From assembly GCF_001426525.1 (NCBI RefSeq), contig NZ_LMEW01000008.1, positions 387-64,386 on the forward strand: DNA of 64,000 nucleotides, given 5' to 3'. This document shows positions 36,373 to 44,792 of this stretch, piece after piece. Positions within the stretch are counted from its first letter, which is position 1. Every line of letters starts with the position of its first letter. The notes below the pieces were generated by a model. That model saw only the letters and a program-made list of their open reading frames with translations, was not told the DNA's origin and did no database searches. This stretch comes from Massilia sp. Root133. GTDB taxonomy: Bacteria > Pseudomonadota > Gammaproteobacteria > Burkholderiales > Burkholderiaceae_D. A program made the position numbers and the translations under genes.

Positions 36373-37173
36373 TCATGCAGGCAGCTTCAGGATCCAGTCC
36401 AGCAGCGGCCGGGCCGCGTCTTCCCAGTGCGGATCGAGCATCAGCGCATGCGCCAGCTGCGGCACGAGGTGCGGTTTCACGCCGAAGTAGGTCGCGGTGC
36501 CGCGCACGGCGTCGGGACGGATGAAGCGGTCGTCCTCGCCGCCCAGCACGAACACGGGCGGCGCCTGCCAGGGCATCGGCGCGAACGGCCGCCAGCCCTG
36601 CAGTTCGATGCCCACGTGGCGCGACTCGCCCTGCACGCGGCGCGCGAAGCGGGCATAGTCGGCATCGGGCAGGTCGTCGGAAAAGAGGTGGCGGCGCATG
36701 ACGTCCGGGTCGAGCGTCCGCGGTTCGGCCAAGGAGAGGCGCGCCAGTTGCTGGAACAGGTCGGGCGAGGACAGCATCATCTGCCACGCCGAATACGCGA
36801 GGCCCCACGGCGGCACGGACGCGAGCAGCGCGACGCCGGCCGCGTGCCCGCCGCTGCGGATCCAGTCCTGCACGACGGCGCCGCCGAGCGAGTGGCCGAC
36901 GACGACCAGCGGCCCGTCGCCCAGCCGCGCGATGGTCGTGCGCAGGTCCTCGGTGTAGTCGGCCAGGCGCCAGTCGTTCAGCCGTTCGCGCCCGCCGCTG
37001 CCGCCATGGCCGCGCAGGCTGAGCGCATGCACTTCGAAGCCGGCGTCGGCGAACCAGGGCAGGACGTGTTCGTCCCACACCCAGGCCCCCACGCAGATGC
37101 CGTGCACCAGCAGCAGGCGCGGACTGTCCGGACGGGGCGCCGCCGGGCGGCGCGTGATCAGTTCGAGTTCCAT
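36373..37173 (-). CDS. Alpha/beta hydrolase
   Basis: A 266-residue enzyme of the alpha/beta hydrolase fold. HGICVGAWVW (~24-33) is the oxyanion loop, GHSLGG (~91-96) gives the nucleophile Ser, the catalytic Asp is probably in GGEDDRFI and His in QLAHALML near residue 245. No signal peptide, so cytoplasmic. Likely cotranscribed with the downstream acetyltransferase. Substrate cannot be inferred. Confidence 0.88.
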   Translation of the reverse strand: MELELITRRPAAPRPDSPRLLLVHGICVGAWVWDEHVLPWFADAGFEVHALSLRGHGGSGGRERLNDWRLADYTEDLRTTIARLGDGPLVVVGHSLGGAVVQDWIRSGGHAAGVALLASVPPWGLAYSAWQMMLSSPDLFQQLARLSLAEPRTLDPDVMRRHLFSDDLPDADYARFARRVQGESRHVGIELQGWRPFAPMPWQAPPVFVLGGEDDRFIRPDAVRGTATYFGVKPHLVPQLAHALMLDPHWEDAARPLLDWILKLPA

Positions 37174-37235
37174 GCGGTCGTCGTGAGTCGCTCTCGACTG
37201 TATGGTAGCGCAAACGTCATGACCATGTAATACTG

Positions 37236-37313
37236 TCGTTCCCGCGGAAGCGGGAACCCATGCAGAGCGTCCTGATCGCCTCAGTATGGGTCCCCGCCTG
37301 CGCGGGGACGACG
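37236..37313. repeat. Paired REP-like palindromes
   Basis: GTTCCCGCGGAAGCGGGAAC (37238-37257) and the inverted GGTCCCCGCCTGCGCGGGGA (from ~37289) lie ~30 bases apart, between the hydrolase start side and the phytase stop. They match the locus at 33370 in arrangement, spacer length and flanking ATGCAGAG/CTCAGTATG, forming a BIME-like pair. Confidence 0.85.
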
Positions 37314-37319
37314 GTCACT

Positions 37320-39107
37320 TCAGTCGCCGAGCCTCAACGCTCTTGCGACGTCCTCCCACGCCACCAGCTTGAAGTTCTGCGGCCCGTCCGGCAGCCGCTT
37401 GTGGCCATCCTGCACGACGAGCAGGCCTTTGCCATACGGCCCGCCCAAGCGCGCGGACGTGACGTCCAGTCCATCCGTCTCGGACGTCCCGTCGATACTC
37501 CTGGCCGCGTCGATGCCGATCCGGAACGCGCCGCGCACCGTGAACGGCGCCGTGGCATCGAGCACGACATAGCTGTCGTTGCCCTGGCTCGACACGACGA
37601 CCCAGCTGCCCGTCTTGCCGTGATAAACGCCCATGCCTTCGACGTCCGCATGCAGCAGGCCGCCCACCGGCAGCACGAGGCGCGGCGTCATCGGCTTCGC
37701 TGCGTCGGCATCCGCCACCCACAGGCCGCGCTTTTCCTCGCCCATGAACAGCAAGCCGGTGCGTTCGTCCGCCACGCAACCCTCCGGCTGGCTCGCGAGG
37801 CGCCAACTGCGCGCCAGGGTCGCGCCGAACTGGCCGTCCGTACGCGTGATTCGGTATTGCTGGAAGCGTCCGTCCTTGTCGTTGACGATGGCATCCAGCC
37901 CGCCTTGCGGCGTGCGATAGAGGCAGGCGCCGTAGATGTCGGACAGCGTCGTGGGCAGGCGCGCGGCTTCCTTGACGGTGCCGTTGCCGTCGATGGCGAA
38001 CAGCACGATCGCGTTCTCGTCGCGCTGCGTGGCCATCGCGAGATCGACGCGGACGCCGGCGCCGAACGCGAGGTCCTGGCGCACGTCCACGTTGTTCAGG
38101 CGGCCCGCTTCCAGCAGCTGCGTCTGGCGGCCCGCGAGGTCGTACACGAGCAGGCCCTGTTTCTTGTTCGTGCCGAGGATGCGCGCGCCGTCCGGGTCCG
38201 CCGGGTGGATCCAGAGCGCGGGATCGTCGGCGGCGTCGCCGGCGCGCGCGACGGGCGCAGTCTGCGCGCGCGGCAGCACGATCGGCAGCGCCGCCTGCTT
38301 CGATGCCGACGCTTTCCATGCCAGGCCGGCATCCTTCCAGCCGGCGTCCGTGCGCGCGAGCAGGCGCGCGCCGGATGCCAGCGCGTGTGCATTCAAAGGC
38401 AGCGCAGCCTGTTCGCGCCACGTGTCGCCCGCGCGGCGCCATGCGTGCAGCGTGCCGCGTCCGTCCAGCGCGGCCACGCCGCCGGGCAATACGGCGATGG
38501 CGCCCGCACCCTTGGCCAGCTTGCCGAACGGCGCCGCCAGTGCGACCGGCACGCGGGCGCCGGCGCTTTCCGGAGCGGCGTCGTAGGCCCACAGGCCCAG
38601 GCCACTTTCGGCCACGTACAGCGTCGCCTCCGTATCGTCCACGCGGCAGTGCTTCACGTGCGGCGGCAGCGCCATGTGGCGCACCAGGCGGGCCGGCTCG
38701 CCCAGCAGCCATTGCTGCGCCCGGCCATCCTTCGCGATCAGGAACGCGTGGTCGAGGTGCTGCGCGTCGCGGTACAGGCAGGCCGCTTCGATGCCGAAGC
38801 CGGTCTCGGGCAGCGGGGGCAGGGCGTGCAGGCCCTTCGCATCGATGCGGACGGGGACCGCGCGTTCGGCGTTCGCATCGACGACGAGCGCCAGGCCGTC
38901 GCGCACGTCGAACTGGCGGCCGCGCACGGCGACGCCGGCGCGCTCGTTACCGCTGCCATCGACGAGGCGCAGCGCGTGCTTGTCCAGCGCAAGCCAGCCG
39001 CCGCCGGGCAGCGCGGCCAGCTCGTTCGCACCGTGCAGCGCGGGCGGGATGACTTGCGCGTGGGCCGTCGTGGCGACCAGGACGGCGTACAGGAAGATTG
39101 CTTTCAT
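37320..39107 (-). CDS. Beta-propeller phytase
   Basis: A 595-residue secreted enzyme releasing phosphate from phytate. Signal peptide MKAIFLYAVLVATTAHA. Two propeller-like halves are seen; the C-terminal half carries the phytase signatures DDPALWIHPADPDGARILGTNKKQGL (~290-315), LNNVDVR, AIVNDKDGRFQQY, QPEGCVADERTG and a final DGLDVTS segment, all with calcium/phosphate-binding acidic residues. The length suggests an N-terminal propeller-like extra domain, as in dual-domain phytases. Its ATG overlaps the TonB receptor stop by one base (TGATG), tying hydrolysis to uptake. Confidence 0.88.
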   Translation of the reverse strand: MKAIFLYAVLVATTAHAQVIPPALHGANELAALPGGGWLALDKHALRLVDGSGNERAGVAVRGRQFDVRDGLALVVDANAERAVPVRIDAKGLHALPPLPETGFGIEAACLYRDAQHLDHAFLIAKDGRAQQWLLGEPARLVRHMALPPHVKHCRVDDTEATLYVAESGLGLWAYDAAPESAGARVPVALAAPFGKLAKGAGAIAVLPGGVAALDGRGTLHAWRRAGDTWREQAALPLNAHALASGARLLARTDAGWKDAGLAWKASASKQAALPIVLPRAQTAPVARAGDAADDPALWIHPADPDGARILGTNKKQGLLVYDLAGRQTQLLEAGRLNNVDVRQDLAFGAGVRVDLAMATQRDENAIVLFAIDGNGTVKEAARLPTTLSDIYGACLYRTPQGGLDAIVNDKDGRFQQYRITRTDGQFGATLARSWRLASQPEGCVADERTGLLFMGEEKRGLWVADADAAKPMTPRLVLPVGGLLHADVEGMGVYHGKTGSWVVVSSQGNDSYVVLDATAPFTVRGAFRIGIDAARSIDGTSETDGLDVTSARLGGPYGKGLLVVQDGHKRLPDGPQNFKLVAWEDVARALRLGD

Positions 39108-41578
39108 CAGAACAGGCTCGCTTTCAGGCCGATCTTGTACGTGCGGCCGTAGCGTTCGTACTGGACGTTGTGGCCCTTCACGCCCTGGTACACGTAATAG
39201 GTTTCGTTGTTCAAGTTCGCGGCGTCGAACGACAGCTGCCAGCGCTTGCCCAGTTGCCAGGCGAGCGAGAAGTCGACCTGCTTCTGCGCGTCGACGATAT
39301 GGTCCTGCATCGGGTCGCTCACGTCCCCGCCCAGCTCCAGCAGATACGGCGACTTGTAGTTGACGGCGATGCGCGTGGACAGCGGACCCGCCTCGTACCC
39401 CAGCATCACGTTCGCCATGCGCTGCGCCTGGCCCGGCATGCGGATGCTGCGACCGCCGATGTCCGCGCTGGACGATGTGAGCGTCGCGTTGGCGCCGACG
39501 AGCAGGCCGTTGAACGGCGCGGGCAGCATGCGCAGCGGCTGCTGCCAGGCCAGTTCGACGCCGCGCACGTCGGCGTCGTCGCCGTTCGCATACGATGTGG
39601 CGGTCGTATAGCCCACCCACCGGCCGGTGCCCGCGAGGTTGGCGGCATACGTGAAATTGCGGATGTCCTTGTAGAACGCATAGGCCGATACGACGCCGCC
39701 GCTGCCCAGGATGCGCTCGATGCCGATGTCGAGATTGTGGGCCTTCAGCGGCGCGAGGTCCGGGTTGCCGATCGTCGCCTCGGTGGCGCTGGCCAGGCTG
39801 ATGCCGGGCGCCAGCTGGCTGAAGTTGGCGCGCACGACGGCGTTCGTCCACGCGGCACGCACGCTCGTGGCGCGGTCGATGTCGTAGCGCAGCTGCACGC
39901 CGGGCAGCCAGTTGGTGTAATTGCGATCTGCGTGGCGCGGCGTGATCGTGCTGCCTGCCACCTCGTTGCCGTCGGCCGCGAAGCGCGTCCGTTCGGCGCG
40001 CACGCCGGCCAGGATCGTCCACGGACCGCGCATGAAGCTCGCCTGCACATAGCCGGCATCGATGTCTTCGCGCATGCCGTAGTCGTTCAGTGCCGATTCG
40101 GCGACCAGGCGCGCCGCGGCGCGATCGAGCCCCGCCACGCGGGCCCGGATCAGCACCGGATCGAGCGCGGCGCCGATCGTGCCCGGCGCATGGTCCACGC
40201 TGGCGCCGCTCGTGAACGCGGACATCGACGTCGAGCCCGGGCCCCAGTAATTGCCGCTCGTGGCCTTGTTGCTGCTGTAGGCCCACTGGTTCGTGTCGTT
40301 GTCCTTGTCGCGCCGGATCGCCTTGGTGCCGAATTTCACGGTGCCGCGCCAGTCGCCCGCGTCGACGTCGCGCGCGAGGTCCACGCGCAGCTGGTGCGTG
40401 CGGTCGGACGAATAACGCTGCTGCAGCGTGATGGCGTTCAGCGCATAGCTGGCCGGATCGAACACGGCCGCGGGCGCGATCAGGTGCGGCTGCATGCCGT
40501 CCGTGAAGCCGATGCCGGCAAAGCTGGACGTGCCGCGGAAACGGCCGTCGTTCAGCGATTCGGGCGTGTCTTCGCTGGCGCGCGTGCCGGCCGCTTCCGC
40601 GTGGATCTTCCACGCGTCGATGCGGTGATCGGCGGCGAGGCTGACGGAGCGGATCTCCTGCGTGTACTTGCGCTGGCGGATGCGGCGTTCCACGCGGGCC
40701 GTATCCGTCGCGCCTTCGGCCAGCGCGCCGCCCTTGACGTTGCCGACGGTCAGGCGGTCGCGCACCTCGTCGTCCGAAAAGCGCGACAGGAAGCTGCGCA
40801 GCGCGACGCTGGTGCCTGCATCGGGACGCCAGTCGACGTTCAGCGCGCCCGCGCGGCGCGTGCGCGCCGGCAGGTAGTCGCGCAATTCGAAGCCGGACAA
40901 ACGGTTGCCGCTCCACGCGCCGCCCGTCTCCACGTTGTCCGAGCCGAACCTGCGCTTCTCTCCCGACAGGCCGGCCGCGATGCCGAGCGTGCCGCCCGTG
41001 AAGCGCTGCGCCCACAGCGCGTTGGCGGATGGGCTGGTGCGGTGCGTGAGGTCGTCGTGGCTGGCGGCCGCGCCCACGCTGAGCAGGCGGCCCGGCAGGT
41101 CGAACGCGGACAGGGTCTTGACGTCGATGCTGCCGCCCAGCGCGTTCGCGTCCTGGTCGGGCGTGAGGGTCTTGGTGACGGCCAGTTCGCGGATCAGGCC
41201 TGCCGGCAGCACGTCCAGCGCGACGGCGCGGCGCGACGCTTCCGGCGACGGCACGGTCGCGCCGTTGATGGTGACGCTGTTGTAGTCGGCATCCAGGCCG
41301 CGCACGACGACGTAGCGGCCTTCGCCCTGGTCGCGCTGCACGGCGACACCCGGCAGGCGGGCCAGCGCCTCGGCGGCGTTCTTGTCCGGCAGGCCGCCGA
41401 TGTCGTCGCTGCTGACGACGGAGACGATGTTGTCGGCCTTTTCCTGCGCCGCGATGGCGTGCGCGAGGCTGGCGCGCTGGCCGGTCACGACGACGGTGTC
41501 GGCCGCGTGGACGCCGCCGGCGGCCAGCAGGCCCGCGCCGAGCGCTGTCAAAGTCTTGGGAAGATCGAGAGGTCGCAT
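39107..41578 (-). CDS. TonB-dependent receptor, phytase-linked
   Basis: An 823-residue outer-membrane receptor. The start at 41578 (MRPLDLPKTLTALGAGLLAAGGVHA) gives a signal peptide; longer frames do not. A TonB-box-like DTVVVTG is followed by the plug (SLAHAIAAQEKADNIVSVVSSDDIGGLPDKNAAEALARLPGV) and GLDADYNSVTINGATVPSPE, typical of the TonB-Xanth-Caul subgroup. The barrel ends in a terminal Phe (KIGLKASLF). Coupling to phytase suggests import of inositol phosphate or metal-phytate complexes. A Pho-box-like site lies ~52 bases upstream. Confidence 0.9.
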   Translation of the reverse strand: MRPLDLPKTLTALGAGLLAAGGVHAADTVVVTGQRASLAHAIAAQEKADNIVSVVSSDDIGGLPDKNAAEALARLPGVAVQRDQGEGRYVVVRGLDADYNSVTINGATVPSPEASRRAVALDVLPAGLIRELAVTKTLTPDQDANALGGSIDVKTLSAFDLPGRLLSVGAAASHDDLTHRTSPSANALWAQRFTGGTLGIAAGLSGEKRRFGSDNVETGGAWSGNRLSGFELRDYLPARTRRAGALNVDWRPDAGTSVALRSFLSRFSDDEVRDRLTVGNVKGGALAEGATDTARVERRIRQRKYTQEIRSVSLAADHRIDAWKIHAEAAGTRASEDTPESLNDGRFRGTSSFAGIGFTDGMQPHLIAPAAVFDPASYALNAITLQQRYSSDRTHQLRVDLARDVDAGDWRGTVKFGTKAIRRDKDNDTNQWAYSSNKATSGNYWGPGSTSMSAFTSGASVDHAPGTIGAALDPVLIRARVAGLDRAAARLVAESALNDYGMREDIDAGYVQASFMRGPWTILAGVRAERTRFAADGNEVAGSTITPRHADRNYTNWLPGVQLRYDIDRATSVRAAWTNAVVRANFSQLAPGISLASATEATIGNPDLAPLKAHNLDIGIERILGSGGVVSAYAFYKDIRNFTYAANLAGTGRWVGYTTATSYANGDDADVRGVELAWQQPLRMLPAPFNGLLVGANATLTSSSADIGGRSIRMPGQAQRMANVMLGYEAGPLSTRIAVNYKSPYLLELGGDVSDPMQDHIVDAQKQVDFSLAWQLGKRWQLSFDAANLNNETYYVYQGVKGHNVQYERYGRTYKIGLKASLF

Positions 41579-41613
41579 TGTTGTTCTGTCAGGACGTGGT
41601 TGGAATGCGGCGC

Positions 41614-41647
41614 ATTCTCGGCACCGAATATGACGGGTCGGTGACGT
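41614..41647 (-). promoter_or_regulatory. Pho-box-like promoter of TonB receptor/phytase operon
   Basis: On the minus strand ACGTCAC-CGAC-CCGTCAT (41647-41630) has both GTCA cores at the correct 11-base spacing. After a 10-base gap comes GAGAAT (41619-41614), four of six matches to the -10. This is the class II architecture of PhoB promoters, with the box replacing the -35. Half sites are imperfect outside GTCA. Confidence 0.5.
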
Positions 41648-41767
41648 CCGGCGCCGCGCCAGGCCGTACGACCGCGGAATGAGCCGAATTGACCCGGCAC
41701 GCCCGCGGCCAGACCGTCCGCGGCGCTCGGGAAACGCGTGCGGCATGAGCCGTTCGGACCCGTGCGC

Positions 41768-41801
41768 CTGTCATCAACCTGTCACACGCCCGCGCTACCT
41801 T
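41768..41801 (+). promoter_or_regulatory. Pho box and -10 upstream of GGDEF-like gene
   Basis: CTGTCAT-CAAC-CTGTCAC (41768-41785) matches both half sites of the PhoB consensus perfectly at 11-base spacing. A 10-base spacer then leads to TACCTT (41796-41801), a moderate -10. The ATG of the downstream GGDEF-like gene is 29 bases beyond. The site lies in the divergent region shared with the TonB receptor/phytase operon. Confidence 0.75.
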
Positions 41802-41830
41802 CGGCCGTCATTTTTCGCAACCGCGCCGCC

Positions 41831-42670
41831 ATGCCTGCCTTCGTCCGTCCGCTCCTCGTCCTCGCCTGCGCATTGGCCGCATTCGCCGCGATGTACGCGT
41901 CCGCCGGGACGTTTAAACCGTTCGCGAGCTGGCACTGGATGGACATCGTCGACGAGGGCGGCACCGCGCTGATGGCGCTCGTGTGGTGCCTGATCGTGCT
42001 GGCGAGCCGGCCGGACGGACGCGTGACGCGGCTGCTGGCCGGCGGCCTTGCGTGCATCACGCTCGGCTCGTGGGCCGACTGCCTGGACGAGTTCTGGCGC
42101 ATCGACAAGGACGCGCTGTGGGACAACGCGCTGGAAGGTCTCGTGCCGTTCGGGATGCTCGTGCTGACGGCGGGGCTGTACTACTGGCGCCGCGAGCAGG
42201 CGCTGCTGGCGGACCACCTGCGCAAGCGCGAGCGCCTGTTCCGCAGCCACCGGCCGTTCGACCGCGTCACGCAGCTGGCCGACGCCGGCTACCTGCGCGA
42301 GCAGCTGCGCCGCACGACAGGGACCGTGGTCCTGCTCGACATCGACGGCTTCCACCGCATCAACCGCGAGCACGGAAGGGCGGAAGGCGACCGGGTGCTG
42401 CAGGCCGTCGCGCACATGCTGCTGCTGAACCTGCGCAACGACGACCTGCTGTGCCGCTACGCGGGCGACCGCTTCGCCGTGCTGATGCCGGACCTCGCCG
42501 TGGACGCCGCCGCGGACGCCGCGCGCCACCTGTGCGCGATGGTCGGCGCCATGCGTCATCATGCGGGCGCGCGCCGCGTGGCACTGAGCCTGCGCCACGA
42601 GTGCGCGCCGGCCGACGGCGCGCCCGAGATCCTGCTGGCGGACCTGTGCCGCCGGATGGACGCGGCGTGA
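41831..42670 (+). CDS. Membrane protein with degenerate GGDEF domain
   Basis: A 279-residue protein; the ATG at 41831 is chosen because the longer frame would start upstream of the Pho box. Four membrane helices (~5-20, 35-55, 60-75, 95-115) precede a GGDEF-fold domain (~145-275) with LLDIDGFHRINREHG and RYAGDRFAVLMPD. The signature is AGDRF: the catalytic Glu is Arg, so diguanylate cyclase activity is doubtful and it may be a nucleotide sensor. It overlaps the AraC regulator by GTGA and follows a perfect Pho box. Confidence 0.82.
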   Translation: MPAFVRPLLVLACALAAFAAMYASAGTFKPFASWHWMDIVDEGGTALMALVWCLIVLASRPDGRVTRLLAGGLACITLGSWADCLDEFWRIDKDALWDNALEGLVPFGMLVLTAGLYYWRREQALLADHLRKRERLFRSHRPFDRVTQLADAGYLREQLRRTTGTVVLLDIDGFHRINREHGRAEGDRVLQAVAHMLLLNLRNDDLLCRYAGDRFAVLMPDLAVDAAADAARHLCAMVGAMRHHAGARRVALSLRHECAPADGAPEILLADLCRRMDAA

Positions 42671-43683
42671 TCGCCTGGTGCGCGGCGGCCGACCCGGCTA
42701 TCCCGGGCTATCTGCAGCCGGCTCTCGTGCTCGAATACGGCCGCGCGGCCGATGCGGACGACGCCGTCCTGCTGCGCGACACGGGCCTGGCCGATCCGCT
42801 CGACCGGGCGGCGCCGGTGTCGGCGAGCCAGCTCCTGCGCCTGCTCGCGAACACATTGCGCGCACTGGACAGCCCGGACACGTCGTTCATGCTGGGCCAG
42901 CTGCTGCTGCCGGGCCACGACGGCGCGGCCAGCCACGCGCTCGTGCAGGCGCCCACGTTGCGCGCGCTGCTCGAGACGCTGTGCCGCTGGCATGCGCGCC
43001 TCACGCCCCTGCTGCGTCCGCGCCTGGAGACGTGGGGCGACGTGGCGCTGCTGTACTGGGTGGACAGTCACGGCGCGCCGGGGCTGCGTCCCGCGCTGGT
43101 CGAGATGCACATGACGGCCGTCGTCGCGCTGTGCCGCTGGCTCGGCGGGGACAGGCTGCCGTGGCGCTTCTGCTTCAACCGCGCGGCCCCGCGTCACGTC
43201 GAGCAGCACCACGTCCACCTGGGGAGCGCGCTGCGGTTCGACTGCCAGCTGGACGCCATGCTGATCGATGCGGCCTGGCTCGACCGCCCCTGGCCGCGCG
43301 GAAACGGCGTCGCGGCCGGCCTCGCGCAGGCGGCAGCCGCCGCGGAACCCGAACGGCCGCCTGGCCTGCTGGCCGCGCTGTACGACTACCTGCTGGAGCG
43401 GGTGCGCGCCGCGCCCACGCTGGAGCGCACGGCCCACGATTTCGGCGTCAGCCCGGCCACGCTGAAGCGCCAGCTGCTGCGCCATCACACGCATTTCCAG
43501 GCCGAGCTGGACCAGGTGCGCACGCACGTCGCGCTGTGGCTGTTCCAGGCCCGCCGGCTCGACAATGAAGCGGCCGCGGCCTACCTGGGCTTCCACGACG
43601 CCGCCAATTTCCGCCGTTCGTTCAAGCGCTGGACGGGCATCACGCCGGGACCGCTGCGGCTCGCGCTGGACGCGGCCCTGTGA
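42667..43683 (+). CDS. AraC family regulator (arabinose-binding-like domain)
   Basis: A 338-residue regulator with GTG start overlapping the upstream stop. The N-terminal ~220 residues match the Arabinose_bd-type domain of OruR/ArgR-like regulators (LLRLLANTLRALDSPDTSFMLGQLLLPGHDG; VALLYWVDSHG; HVEQHHVHLGSALRFD). The C-terminal HTH pair is TLERTAHDFGVSPATLKRQLLRHHTHFQ and NEAAAAYLGFHDAANFRRSFKRWTG. Coupled to the membrane GGDEF-like protein and, by position, phosphate control. Targets unknown. Confidence 0.85.
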   Translation: MIAWCAAADPAIPGYLQPALVLEYGRAADADDAVLLRDTGLADPLDRAAPVSASQLLRLLANTLRALDSPDTSFMLGQLLLPGHDGAASHALVQAPTLRALLETLCRWHARLTPLLRPRLETWGDVALLYWVDSHGAPGLRPALVEMHMTAVVALCRWLGGDRLPWRFCFNRAAPRHVEQHHVHLGSALRFDCQLDAMLIDAAWLDRPWPRGNGVAAGLAQAAAAAEPERPPGLLAALYDYLLERVRAAPTLERTAHDFGVSPATLKRQLLRHHTHFQAELDQVRTHVALWLFQARRLDNEAAAAYLGFHDAANFRRSFKRWTGITPGPLRLALDAAL

Positions 43684-43803
43684 GCATCATTGTTGGGCGA
43701 GGTTGAACGGACTTCGCCATTTCTCCACGTTTATCGCATCGGCGCGAACGCCGACAATGCGTGCATCGGCGACATCCGTCGCCATTCACGACAAGGAGAG
43801 ATC

Positions 43804-44016
43804 ATGCCATTCGCAAATTTCAAATTCCCCGCAGGCGTCGTCGACGCGGCGCGCAAGGAAGAGATCATCCACCGCACGACGGCCATGTTCGTCGAGTATT
43901 TCGGCGAGCAGGCCCGGCCTTATTCGATGGTGCTGGTGGAAGAGGTCGCCGACGGCGGCTGGGGCAGGGCGGACGAGACGCTGACCCTGGCCAAGATGGG
44001 CCTGGCCAAGCCGTAG
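43804..44016 (+). CDS. Tautomerase-family small enzyme
   Basis: A 70-residue protein of the 4-oxalocrotonate tautomerase family. Met is followed directly by Pro (MPFANFKFPAG), the catalytic N-terminal Pro after Met removal. KEEIIHRTTAMFVEYFGEQARPYSMVLVEEV resembles the helix and second strand of the fold, and WGRADETLTL the C-terminal strand. AAGGAGAG lies six bases before the ATG at 43804; upstream ATGs lack a site. Substrate unknown; annotation as a generic tautomerase is safest. Confidence 0.82.
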   Translation: MPFANFKFPAGVVDAARKEEIIHRTTAMFVEYFGEQARPYSMVLVEEVADGGWGRADETLTLAKMGLAKP

Positions 44017-44134
44017 AGACGCAAGGTTACAACGGTCGGCCAACCAAATGATAGAAATGGGGCGAGTGTATTGATATACTGAAACGATTCTTTGTGGAAA
44101 AGAATGTAACCAGCTTATCTATCGAGCGCGCGCC

Positions 44135-44692
44135 ATGTATCGACATCAAAATGGAATTCACGTCCCGACTGCCGGACGGACCCGGGGCTTCACGCTGATC
44201 GAATTGATCGTCGTCATCGTCATCCTGGGCGTCCTGTCCGCGGTCGCGTTGCCGAAATTCGCCGACCTCGGGGGCGACAGCCGCAAGGCGTCGATCCAGG
44301 CGCTGACCGGCTCCGTCAACACGGGCATCAAGCTGGTCAAGTCGCTGACCGCGATCCGCGGCGCCGGCACGCCGCTCGCCATCGCGAACCTGACGAACGT
44401 CGACATGGACGGCACCAACATCCGTGTCTGGAGCGGCTACCCCGACCGGTGGTGCGACGGCATCGGCTCGGTGGTGCAAGGCCTGACGGTGCCGGCCAAC
44501 GGCTGCTACCTGTCCTCGGCGGCGGTCGAGGCCGACGGCTACACGTTCTATGGCTACGGCAACAACAAGATCCCGAACGGCGATGCCGGATGGCGCATCG
44601 AGAGCGCGCCGAATCCCACGCAATGTTCCGTGCAGTATTCGTATGACGGCACCGGCGTCCCCACCGTCAAGGCGAATACCAGCGGTTGTTGA
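44135..44692 (+). CDS. Type IV prepilin / pseudopilin
   Basis: A 185-residue prepilin. A 17-18 residue leader ends at the PilD site RG|FTLIELIVVIVILGVLSAVALPKF, with Glu5 of the mature protein present. The globular part has four Cys (WCDG, GCYL, QCSV and the terminal SGC), which would allow two disulfides, the last being a C-terminal disulfide loop typical of adhesin-like pilins (MshA/PilA). It is alone, with no assembly genes near. No confident promoter was found in the 118-base upstream gap. Confidence 0.9.
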   Translation: MYRHQNGIHVPTAGRTRGFTLIELIVVIVILGVLSAVALPKFADLGGDSRKASIQALTGSVNTGIKLVKSLTAIRGAGTPLAIANLTNVDMDGTNIRVWSGYPDRWCDGIGSVVQGLTVPANGCYLSSAAVEADGYTFYGYGNNKIPNGDAGWRIESAPNPTQCSVQYSYDGTGVPTVKANTSGC

Positions 44693-44792
44693 GTCCGGAG
44701 AAACCCGGCACAGCTTGATTGCACCTGCAATGCATTAGCGCGCCACGGCGGCGTGCTTTTCGGTAGCATGGGGTGTCAATACGAGCGATACC

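Noticed and set aside
41585-41592. TCTGTCAG as another Pho half site
   Set aside because: No second half site 11 bases away on either side.
39098-41644. 848-codon plus-strand frame under the TonB receptor
   Set aside because: Low-complexity Arg/Ala/Val translation with no family motif; the minus-strand receptor has plug and barrel signatures.
41831-42670. Active diguanylate cyclase call for the Pho-linked GGDEF gene
   Set aside because: The signature is AGDRF; the needed Glu is replaced by Arg.
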